A stretch of DNA of 16,950 bases from Accumulibacter sp. (GTDB lineage: Bacteria > Pseudomonadota > Gammaproteobacteria > Burkholderiales > Rhodocyclaceae): contig DPSD01000058.1 of the NCBI GenBank assembly GCA_003538495.1, positions 1 to 16,950 on the forward strand. Direction: 5' to 3'. Under the pieces are notes generated by a model. It worked only from the letters and a program-made list of their open reading frames with translations, searched no databases and was not told the origin of the DNA. Shown here in pieces: positions 1-6,057 of the stretch (positions are counted from its first letter, which is position 1; each line of letters begins with the position of its first letter). Both the position numbers and the translations under genes were made by a program.

Positions 1-1428
1 GGCAAACCAGTCCGACGCCTCGGCTCGGGACAAGCCCACGGCTTTAGCCTTGCTAAGCCTCTCCGCCAGCGCTTCGAGCCGTTTCGGTCGGTCGCCGGTG
101 AGGCAGGCGGGATGCACCCAGCGTACCCGTGCCTCCACTGGCGCCAATTCGCGCCACTGCCCTTGCGAGTCCGCATCGTCCAAGGGAGGTCGCTTCAGTT
201 CCTCTGATGGTTGCGGTGTGCCTTGGGCATCCGGGATGATCACCGCCGCCAGGATTCTCGCCCAGAGGGCTTCGACCAACGGCGCGGCGAGGTCGTCCTG
301 ACGTTCCAACCGACGAGGGAAGGCGTCGAGCGGCCGTCCGGGGTCCGCCTCAGTAGCGAGTTCGGATAGCGTGCGAGCGATCAACCCCGCCGCTTCGCGC
401 ATCAAGGCGTTGTTCCACTCGCCTGCTATCAGCGCACTGCGATCGTTGTTGACCTTCCACGGTGCGTTCAGGATGCCCGGCAGGTGGGTAGCGGTATCGG
501 TGGGGAAAAAAGCCCAGAAGTGACCCGCAGACTCGCGCTTCGCATCCAGCGGCATTGCCCAGGCAAGAGGGACCACCTCACGGGCGTGCAGATGGGTCGC
601 GTCCGCCTTGGCGGCGGTGTCGGTAACACGGACTTCTGCAGTCTCGACGAACCGCCACCGGGATTCTTCGTTACCGTCGAAGAGCCGGAAGTCCGGGCCA
701 TCCGGTATCCGTCTGAGTTGGCGCCTGGCACCATCTCCAGCGTCGAGGTCCAGGGAAACGGCTACCGGCAGGAACAGAAGGAAAGGGGCGGGAAACTTGC
801 GGACTTCCTCCTGCAGGTGCGGAATGATGTCTGGGTTGCTGATCTCCGCGCGGATGATCGTCGTGGCCCAGGAATGCCCCGCGAGGATGGGGTCTGTCGC
901 TTCCTCGGCTTGCCGGTCCAAGACCCAGGCAAGGCGCAAGCCCGGCACGGGCGTGCTGTCGTCCAGTGCCAATTTCCGGCGTATCTCGTTCCTGCAGTGC
1001 TCCGGGTAGAAGCGCAGTGAGCCACTGCGGCTGAGAATATCCAGCCGTCCGCCAAGGCGCAGCAGGGATTTGAAACCAAGGCCGAAACGACCGATCTGGT
1101 TGCCGCGCTTCGGTGAGGAATGCGAATGCAGCAGGGCTATGACTCCTTCCGGGCTCAAGGGCGCACCGGTGTTGGCGACGTAAAGATGCTGGCCATGCAG
1201 GACGACTTCGATACGGGCATCCTGTTGAACACAGTCGGATTGCTCATTGGCTTCCAGGATGGCATCGGCGCCGTTCTGTACCAGTTCCAGAACCTGACGG
1301 TAACTGTAGCCACCCGACAGCACGGATTCCTCGATCCCGGCATGCTCTGGTATGTCGGCACGGGCGATGCGATAAGCTTCCAGCCGACTCCTGAATTCGG
1401 CTTCAACTAGGGCGGCAATGTCGCTCAT
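1..1428 (-). CDS. Sacsin/HSP90-like GHKL ATPase, partial (C-terminus outside window)
   Basis: The reading frame stays open for 476 codons from ATG 1428 to the window edge, so the C-terminus is missing. The N-terminal 120 residues carry the GHKL (Bergerat) ATP-binding fold. The N-box is ELVQNGADAI (residues 48-57, with E48, N52 and D55). The segment VANTGAP (84-90) fits the G1 position. The lid glycine motif is GRFGLGFKS (113-121). This arrangement is typical of sacsin-type and HSP90-like ATPases rather than histidine kinases, since no dimerisation/phosphoacceptor domain precedes it. Residues after about 130 look like the middle domain of such large proteins, and I cannot name their fold. The start overlaps the upstream HEPN stop as ATGA, which indicates translational coupling. 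In bacteria such ATPases are often found in defence or stress islands. The function here is inferred from context only. An in-frame open stretch this long, with conserved motifs, makes the gene itself secure. Confidence 0.88.
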   Translation of the reverse strand, partial: MSDIAALVEAEFRSRLEAYRIARADIPEHAGIEESVLSGGYSYRQVLELVQNGADAILEANEQSDCVQQDARIEVVLHGQHLYVANTGAPLSPEGVIALLHSHSSPKRGNQIGRFGLGFKSLLRLGGRLDILSRSGSLRFYPEHCRNEIRRKLALDDSTPVPGLRLAWVLDRQAEEATDPILAGHSWATTIIRAEISNPDIIPHLQEEVRKFPAPFLLFLPVAVSLDLDAGDGARRQLRRIPDGPDFRLFDGNEESRWRFVETAEVRVTDTAAKADATHLHAREVVPLAWAMPLDAKRESAGHFWAFFPTDTATHLPGILNAPWKVNNDRSALIAGEWNNALMREAAGLIARTLSELATEADPGRPLDAFPRRLERQDDLAAPLVEALWARILAAVIIPDAQGTPQPSEELKRPPLDDADSQGQWRELAPVEARVRWVHPACLTGDRPKRLEALAERLSKAKAVGLSRAEASDWFA

Positions 1429-1820
1429 TGGCTGGTCGCCTCGATCAACGCCTTCGCCCACTGGCATACGGATTCCGCAAGCAGGCCAGCCGCTTCCGTG
1501 GTAATCAGCGCAATCGTTTCTTCGTCATAGCGAAAGTCCACCGCGAAAGGAGAGAGCCGTCGCAAGTCCCTCGCGGGAGCGGGCAGGCCGATACCGCACT
1601 CTGTCACCAGCAATCCGAGTTCTTCCAGGTTGTGAGTGCGGGGAACGGTCGCGCGACACGCGGTCAGGACAGCCTTCAGCGCCTTCTCAACGCTCTGCTG
1701 GGCATGGAAACAGGTGGCGACCAAGGAGGCATCGGGATGGGCGGCGAGGATATGGTAGGTCTGCAGATCGCGCTGGGCAAGGCGCAGCAACCGGAAGGCT
1801 TCCTCAAGGGAGGGCGTCAT
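1425..1820 (-). CDS. HEPN domain protein (partner of the MNT nucleotidyltransferase)
   Basis: This is a 131-residue all-helical protein of the HEPN family (PF05168-like). It has the signature FHAQQSVEKALKA (residues 38-50) followed by RTHNLEELG. HEPN proteins are commonly RNA-binding or ribonucleolytic, with catalysis by an R-X4-6-H motif. Here R56 and H63 fit R-X6-H. The tyrosine that follows the histidine in HepT (R-X4-H-X-Y), which is the AMPylation target of MntA, is absent (the residues are HNL). The protein is therefore not a canonical HepT. I chose ATG 1820 because it begins the conserved part (MTPSLEEAFRLLRLAQRDL). A longer frame to 1892 would add a cysteine-rich, unconserved tail lying wholly inside the MNT gene. 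The start overlaps the MNT gene by 17 bases and the stop overlaps the ATPase start by 4, so all three genes are probably co-translated. Whether it acts as a toxin is unproven. Confidence 0.87.
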   Translation of the reverse strand: MTPSLEEAFRLLRLAQRDLQTYHILAAHPDASLVATCFHAQQSVEKALKAVLTACRATVPRTHNLEELGLLVTECGIGLPAPARDLRRLSPFAVDFRYDEETIALITTEAAGLLAESVCQWAKALIEATSQ

Positions 1821-2133
1821 GCAACACCTGACCTTCGCAGCGTGCCTCGAACAACACCGTGCCGGGCACCTGGCCACGCCGCTCGAATTCACTCAGAGGG
1901 TAGAGCAGCAAATCCAGTCCAACCCCTGGAGCAAGCCGACCCACGGCATCCATCAAACGCATGTATTCCTCCGCCCTGTCCGGCACTTCTCGTTCGATAA
2001 CCATCAGGTCGAGGTCCGAACCCTCGTCCGCCGTGCCGCGCGCGTAGGATCCGAACAGGATGACGCGGGCGGGCGAGCTGGCGGCAGCTACCAGGCTGGC
2101 GGCGGCGGCACGTATGGTCTTCATGTCGATCAT
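1804..2133 (-). CDS. MNT-family minimal nucleotidyltransferase (putative antitoxin)
   Basis: This 109-residue protein has the complete minimal nucleotidyltransferase core. The motif runs from G28-S29, through ten residues, to D40-L-D42 (GSYARGTADEGSDLDL), which is the GS-X10-DxD pattern. A third acidic residue, D74, sits in VGLDLLL. All three metal-binding carboxylates are present, so it is probably catalytically active. Family members transfer nucleotides, usually AMP, to a protein or RNA partner. In MntA-HepT pairs the transferase AMPylates and neutralises the HEPN toxin. ATG 2133 is preferred because GGAG lies 11 bases upstream. ATG 2124 is an alternative, further from that site. It is the first gene of an operon with the HEPN and GHKL genes, and a promoter-like sequence lies about 95 bases upstream. 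The partner HEPN lacks the HepT target tyrosine, so the exact chemistry is open. Confidence 0.88.
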   Translation of the reverse strand: MIDMKTIRAAAASLVAAASSPARVILFGSYARGTADEGSDLDLMVIEREVPDRAEEYMRLMDAVGRLAPGVGLDLLLYPLSEFERRGQVPGTVLFEARCEGQVLHDALP

Positions 2134-2226
2134 TGTTGGTCTTGCTCCGGAAATTCGCCGCCAGTTTGCCGGTAGTCAGGAGGCAGCAAAGGAGCTAAGC
2201 GCGGGAAACCCGGCGGGATCGCCTGA

Positions 2227-2256
2227 AGTATGTGCGGTTCGCTCCAGTGCGGTCAA
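2227..2256 (-). promoter_or_regulatory. Putative sigma-70 promoter of the MNT-HEPN-GHKL operon
   Basis: On the minus strand TTGACC (2256-2251, 5 of 6 to the -35 consensus) is followed after 18 bases by CATACT (2232-2227, 4 of 6 to the -10). This would start transcription near 2220 and give a leader of about 87 bases before the MNT start. It is the only reasonable promoter I see in the 159-base gap 2134-2292. The rest of the gap shows no terminator for the upstream kinase gene, so read-through is possible. Confidence 0.4.
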
Positions 2257-2292
2257 GCTGCAGGGGACGGCCACGCGGGCGTATTTGTGCCC

Positions 2293-3804
2293 CTAGCCCG
2301 GCCCCGGTCCACCCGCGCCGCCGCCGCCGGCCGCCGGCAACTGCAGGCGTACCCGCAAGCCGCCCAGCGGCGACTCTGCGAGCTTGAGTTCACCGCCGTA
2401 GAGCTGCGCAAGGTCGTCGACTATTGACAGCCCCAGCCCGGTGCCGGGCACCTGCTGGTCGGCGCGAACGCCGCGGCGGAGCACGGCATCGCGGTCGCCG
2501 GCAGCGATCCCCTGCCCGTCGTCATCCACGTAGATCATCAACCTCCCCCGGTCGAGGTGGGCGACGACCTCGACGCGACTGCTGGCCCATTTGCAGGCGT
2601 TGTCGAGCAGGTTGCCGAGCATTTCCTGCAGATCGTGCTGCTCACCGCGAAAAGTCAGGCTTTCCGCCAGCGGATTCAGCACCAGTTCGAGTGGCCGCGC
2701 GGCGTGAAGGCGTCGCATGGTCCGCAACAGTCCTTCGAGTACCGGTTGCAGCGGTGTTCGTGCGCCGGGGACGCGCACCGCCGCGGCGGCCTGGGCGCGC
2801 GCCAGGTGGTAGTCGACCTGCCGCTTCGCTGCATCGACCTGGCCGACGACCAGGCGGGCGAGCGCTTCGTCGCTGCCGGCGGCGGCGGCGGCATTGGCGA
2901 GAACGCTCAGCGGCGTTTTCAGCGCGTGGGCCAGATTGCCCGCCTGCGTGCGGGCGCGCTCGACAACCTCGGCGTTCTGCGCCAGGACGGTGTTGAACTC
3001 GTCGACCAGCGGCATGATTTCGGCGGGAAACTCGCCTTCGAGGCGTTGCGCGGCGCCGTTGCGCACACGACCGAGCGCGGTGCGCAACTTGCGCAACGGT
3101 GCCAGCCCGATCAGCACCTGCACCAGCGCGGCGATCAGCAGACCGACACCGAGCACGCCAAGAGCAAGCCACAGCGCGCCGTTAAAGCTTGCCACCGGTT
3201 CGACCAGCAGTCGCTCGTCGGCGGCGACGATCAGCCGGAACGATCTCGGCGGCCCGTCGGGGCGATGGTCGAGTTGTTCAAGTGGCTCATCAAGTGGCTC
3301 GTTGAAGCGTACGACGCGCTCGGCCATCCCAAGCATGGTGGCTGCCGGGCCTGCGACCCGGTGTGAATGAATCTCGCCGTCGGCGGGAGCGTCTGGCGGT
3401 ACGGCGAGCACGGTATCCCACAAGGAACGCGAGCGCAGGCGTCCGGTCGCCAGCCGGACCACAGCTGTGCCGGCTGCCGCAGCCGCTTCTGTACTACCGG
3501 CTGCCGCGAGGTCGTCGATCTGCCAGTAGAGCCCGCTGTAGGGCAGGCTGAAGCGCGGGTCGCTGAGGGCCAGGGCCAGCTTCGGCTGCCCCTGCGCGTC
3601 GACCGTCAGGTGGGCAGTCAGCTGGTCGAGGTGGGTCTTCAACTCGGCGTGAAACTGCGTCGCGACGTGCTGCCGGAACAGGCTGCTCAAACCCCAGGCA
3701 GCGACGGCGATCGACGTGGCGATCCAGAACAACGTTCCGGCAAGCAGGCGAATGCGCAGCGACCCGCGCCCGGCGAGTGGAGAAAGCTGCACCAGCGACG
3801 TCAT
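2293..3804 (-). CDS. Sensor histidine kinase, PhoQ/QseC-like
   Basis: This is a 503-residue membrane sensor kinase. TM1 is at about 20-42, and a periplasmic domain of about 165 residues lies at 43-209. TM2 is at about 210-232 (LWLALGVLGVGLLIAALVQV), followed by a HAMP-like linker. The phosphoacceptor H293 sits in NLAHALKTPLSVL. That H-x-L-K-T-P-L form is seen in PhoQ-type kinases. The catalytic domain has the N-box LGNLLDNACKWA (396-407), DDDGQGI (427-433) and GTGLGLS (454-460). All key residues are present. It should autophosphorylate and pass the phosphate to the regulator encoded directly upstream, whose stop overlaps this start as ATGA. The C-terminus ends in an unusual Gly/Pro-rich tail (AAGGGGAGGPGPG). 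The signal sensed is unknown. The neighbours suggest a redox, metal or envelope cue. Confidence 0.93.
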   Translation of the reverse strand: MTSLVQLSPLAGRGSLRIRLLAGTLFWIATSIAVAAWGLSSLFRQHVATQFHAELKTHLDQLTAHLTVDAQGQPKLALALSDPRFSLPYSGLYWQIDDLAAAGSTEAAAAAGTAVVRLATGRLRSRSLWDTVLAVPPDAPADGEIHSHRVAGPAATMLGMAERVVRFNEPLDEPLEQLDHRPDGPPRSFRLIVAADERLLVEPVASFNGALWLALGVLGVGLLIAALVQVLIGLAPLRKLRTALGRVRNGAAQRLEGEFPAEIMPLVDEFNTVLAQNAEVVERARTQAGNLAHALKTPLSVLANAAAAAGSDEALARLVVGQVDAAKRQVDYHLARAQAAAAVRVPGARTPLQPVLEGLLRTMRRLHAARPLELVLNPLAESLTFRGEQHDLQEMLGNLLDNACKWASSRVEVVAHLDRGRLMIYVDDDGQGIAAGDRDAVLRRGVRADQQVPGTGLGLSIVDDLAQLYGGELKLAESPLGGLRVRLQLPAAGGGGAGGPGPG

Positions 3805-4463
3805 CCGGGAGCAGTCAGACGATAGCCGAGACCGCGGACGGTTTCGATCAGGCCTGGCGGGAGTTTCTTGCGCAGGCGGGCGATGAACACTTCGACGGTA
3901 TTCGAGTCGCGATCGAAATCCTGCGCGTAGATGTGCTCGACCAGGTCAGTGCGAGAAATCACCTGCTCGCGATGATGCATCAGGTAGGCCAGCACCCGGT
4001 ACTCGTGGCTGGTCAGCGTCAAGGCCTGACCGTTCACCGTCGCGCGGCTGTTGCGGGTGTCTACCGTCAGCGGCCCACAGACCAGTTCGGCGCTGGCGTG
4101 GCCGCCGGCGCGGCGGATCAGCGCGCGCAGGCGGGCCAGCAGTTCTTCCATGTGGAATGGCTTGGTCAGATAGTCGTCGGCGCCGGCGTCGATGCCCGAG
4201 ACTTTTTCGTGCCAGCCGTCGCGCGCCGTCAGGATCAGCACCGGCATCGCCCGCCCCGCGGTGCGCCACTTCCGGAGAACGGTGATGCCGTCGATCTGCG
4301 GCAGGCCGAGGTCGAGAACGACCGCATCGTACGAGTCGCTGTCGCCAAGGTGCAGGGCGTCGACGCCATTGCTCGCCGTATCGACGGCATAGCCCGCCGC
4401 CCGCAGGGAATCGGCCAGTTGCGTCTGCAGCAAGGGCTCGTCCTCGACAATCAGGATGCGCAT
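3801..4463 (-). CDS. OmpR/PhoP-family response regulator
   Basis: This is a 220-residue two-domain regulator. The receiver domain (1-115) has the acidic pair E7/D8, phosphoacceptor D51 (VVLDLGLP), T79 and K101 (TKPFHMEEL). The winged-helix DNA-binding domain (about 127-218) includes TSHEYRVLAYLM and the recognition region DRDSNTVEVFIARLRKKL. LTARDGWHEKV and KPFHMEE resemble PhoP more than OmpR. This class binds direct repeats with 11-base spacing as a head-to-tail dimer, and such repeats occur between this operon and the cytochrome operon (4962-4998). Its start overlaps the PepSY stop by one base (TGATG), and its stop overlaps the kinase start by four. The three proteins are thus one operon. 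The likely role is to control itself and the divergent cytochrome genes. Confidence 0.94.
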   Translation of the reverse strand: MRILIVEDEPLLQTQLADSLRAAGYAVDTASNGVDALHLGDSDSYDAVVLDLGLPQIDGITVLRKWRTAGRAMPVLILTARDGWHEKVSGIDAGADDYLTKPFHMEELLARLRALIRRAGGHASAELVCGPLTVDTRNSRATVNGQALTLTSHEYRVLAYLMHHREQVISRTDLVEHIYAQDFDRDSNTVEVFIARLRKKLPPGLIETVRGLGYRLTAPG

Positions 4464-4858
4464 CAGTGCTCGTCTCCTGCGCGGCGGCTGCGCTCGCCTT
4501 GCCCGCCGGCCTGGCGCCCCTTGACGCCGAGAATGCGGCCGTCGCGGGCGTCGATCCTGAGCTTGACCAGCGATCCGCCGCTGCGCAGCAGCTTGATGTC
4601 GTATTCCCAGCGGCCGTGCTCACGCTCGAGTTCGACCTCGATGACCTGGCCCGGGTAGTCGCGCTCGACGCGCTCGATGATCGTCCGCAACGGCAGGACC
4701 TCGCCGGCTTCGAGCGCCTGACGCGCACGCTCATGGTCACCGCCGTGTCCGTCGCCGGCCAGCCCCATGTCGACCCAGGCCAGCAGCGACGCGGCGATCA
4801 GGCCGGACAACAGGCGCCGGGCAACAGCGCCACGCCAGGTTTTGTTCACGCGGATCAT
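4463..4858 (-). CDS. PepSY-domain periplasmic protein
   Basis: This 131-residue protein has an N-terminal signal sequence (positive residues, then a hydrophobic stretch at about 14-34, cleaved near GLAG). A single PepSY-type unit spans about 42-112. It has ARQALEAGEVLPLRTIIERV, then a beta strand pair ending in LVKLRIDARDGRILGVKG. PepSY domains are exported modules linked to protease inhibition or to periplasmic signal input. Small PepSY proteins are often encoded with PhoPQ/QseBC-type two-component systems and with b-type cytochromes. The C-terminus is basic and Gly/Arg-rich and looks disordered. It is the first gene of a PepSY-regulator-kinase operon. A role as a periplasmic accessory of the kinase is an inference from position. 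Confidence 0.85.
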   Translation of the reverse strand: MIRVNKTWRGAVARRLLSGLIAASLLAWVDMGLAGDGHGGDHERARQALEAGEVLPLRTIIERVERDYPGQVIEVELEREHGRWEYDIKLLRSGGSLVKLRIDARDGRILGVKGRQAGGQGERSRRAGDEH

Positions 4859-4961
4859 CTCCAGAGTGTAACGGACGCGACTTTTCCGGCAGAGACTTTC
4901 CGAACCACCGCGCCGGCTGGTTGCAGCCCGCCCCCGAGCCTTGTTTTTACGCCCGCATGGC

Positions 4962-4978
4962 TGAACGCAGGATTAACG
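4962..4978 (-). promoter_or_regulatory. PhoP-box-like direct repeat ahead of the PepSY/regulator operon
   Basis: Read on the minus strand this is CGTTAA, 5 bases, CGTTCA: two half-sites with an 11-base period. This matches the form of the PhoP box (GTTTA-N6-GTTTA). Exactly 12 bases further on lies TAAAAA (4949-4944), a 4-of-6 match to a -10 element. That box-to--10 distance is typical of class II activation by OmpR-family regulators. Transcription would start near 4937. It implies autoregulation of the PepSY-regulator-kinase operon. No footprint exists for this site, and the match is by eye. Confidence 0.45.
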
Positions 4979-4981
4979 AGT

Positions 4982-4998
4982 GCTTCATCATCCGTTCA
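4982..4998 (+). promoter_or_regulatory. Mirror-image PhoP-box-like repeat ahead of the cytochrome operon
   Basis: On the plus strand GCTTCA, 5 bases, CGTTCA repeats the 11-base phasing of the minus-strand box. The two boxes are mirror-symmetric about position 4980. Their outer halves form a perfect 8-base inverted repeat, GCTGAACG (4960-4967) and CGTTCAGC (4993-5000). Twelve bases downstream lies CAAAGT (5011-5016), a weak -10 (3 of 6) that would need an activator. The arrangement suggests that one regulator controls both divergent operons. The remainder of the 194-base gap 4859-5052 shows nothing else clear. Confidence 0.4.
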
Positions 4999-5052
4999 GC
5001 GTCAGCCAGGCAAAGTGGCGTCATGTCGAACCCGACCGGTGAGGAATGAACC

Positions 5053-5472
5053 ATGAACAGGAAGAAAAAAACGCTGCTGTTGGGGCTCACGCTGGCGCTG
5101 GCCAGCGCCACGGCCCAGGCCGCGCCACGCGACGACTTGCTTGCCGGCTATGCCGCGGCGGCGAACAAGGCCGACCCGGCCTTCACCGGGTTCTCCGCGG
5201 CGCGCGGCGAAGCCTTTCACCGCAAGTCGTTCACCGGCGGCAAGGCCGATACGCCGGCGTGCACCAGCTGCCATGCCAACGACCCGCGCACGGCCGGCCG
5301 TACACCCGCCGGCAAAACCATCGAGCCGGTCGCCGTGTCGGCGAGTCCTGGCCGCTACAGCGATCCGGCCAAGGTCGAAAAATGGTTCAAGCGCAATTGC
5401 CATGACGTGCTCGGCCGCGAATGCACGCCGCAGGAAAAAGGCGACTGGCTCAGCTTCATGCTCAGCCGTTAG
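5053..5472 (+). CDS. SHP-type monoheme cytochrome c (DUF1924)
   Basis: This 139-residue exported cytochrome has a lysine-rich n-region and a hydrophobic core, with likely cleavage after ATAQA (residue 23). One heme c site is present, CTSCH at 70-74. The C-terminal part WFKRNCHDVLGREC (111-124) is typical of DUF1924/sphaeroides heme protein. In SHP an asparagine weakly ligates the heme and can be displaced by O2 or NO. N115 in this motif is the best candidate. C116 and C124 could form the disulfide known in the family. The start at 5053 has GAGG eight bases upstream, and an overlapping ATG at 5046 is in another frame. It begins an operon with diheme cytochrome c and a flavocytochrome b. The likely function is a terminal ligand-binding or reductase step in the periplasm. 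The physiological substrate of SHP is unsettled. Confidence 0.9.
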   Translation: MNRKKKTLLLGLTLALASATAQAAPRDDLLAGYAAAANKADPAFTGFSAARGEAFHRKSFTGGKADTPACTSCHANDPRTAGRTPAGKTIEPVAVSASPGRYSDPAKVEKWFKRNCHDVLGRECTPQEKGDWLSFMLSR

Positions 5473-5520
5473 GCGGCAACGGTCATCAACTCCCTTCAAT
5501 CCCGATCCCCGGAGGACCCC

Positions 5521-6012
5521 ATGAACATACCCTACCGCGCGCTTGCCATCGGCCTGGTCACCATCGCCCTTTCGGCGCTCCTTTTCCAACGGGCGCAAGC
5601 CGGCGGCAGCCACTATTTCGCGCCAGTCGGCGACCCTGTGGTCAAGGAGGAATGTGGCAGTTGCCACCTCGCCTTTCCGCCTTCGATGCTTCCCGCCAGT
5701 TCGTGGCAACGGATGATGGCCGATCTCAAGAACCATTTCGGCGACGATGCCAGCGTCGATCCGGCGACCGCCAGGCGGATCACCGACTACCTGCTGGCCA
5801 ACGCCGGCGATGCCGGCGGTCGGCGCTACGGCGACAAGCTGCTGCGCGGCACGTCGACGACCAACGCGCCGCTGCGGATTACCGAACTTCGGAAATGGGT
5901 ACGCGAGCACCGTGAAGTTCCCGCCTGGGAATGGAAGCACCAGGACGTCCGCACCAAGGCCAACTGCGTCGCCTGCCACGCCGCCGCGGATCGCGGCTAC
6001 TACGAGGACTAG
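5521..6012 (+). CDS. Diheme cytochrome c (DHC family)
   Basis: This 163-residue exported protein has a signal sequence cleaved near FQRAQA (residue 27) and two heme c motifs, CGSCH (45-49) and CVACH (149-153). The conserved segment around EECGSCHLAFPPSMLP and the C-terminal heme shortly before the end match the DHC family. DHC is the known electron donor to SHP and is usually encoded with it and a b-type cytochrome. GGAGG lies five bases before the ATG. The gene sits 48 bases after the SHP gene and 45 before the flavocytochrome. It probably shuttles electrons in the periplasm between the membrane flavocytochrome and SHP. All features are those of a complete, intact gene. Confidence 0.92.
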   Translation: MNIPYRALAIGLVTIALSALLFQRAQAGGSHYFAPVGDPVVKEECGSCHLAFPPSMLPASSWQRMMADLKNHFGDDASVDPATARRITDYLLANAGDAGGRRYGDKLLRGTSTTNAPLRITELRKWVREHREVPAWEWKHQDVRTKANCVACHAAADRGYYED

Positions 6013-6057
6013 CCGGTCCGGATCGTGCCGACTGGCGAAGCGAGCGAGGTACCGACC

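Noticed and set aside
484..1020. 178-codon plus-strand frame opposite the GHKL ATPase
   Set aside because: The minus frame is open for 476 codons with GHKL motifs; the plus frame lacks any.
2311..2337. GCC-rich run that looks like a short tandem repeat
   Set aside because: It encodes the Ala/Gly-rich tail of the kinase, and imperfect GCC codon runs are common in GC-rich genomes.
2557..3366. 269-codon plus-strand frame opposite the histidine kinase
   Set aside because: No recognisable domain; it mirrors the kinase codons.
6025..6057. GTG start giving 11 extra residues to the flavocytochrome
   Set aside because: It has no ribosome site, while ATG 6058 has GAGG at the right distance.
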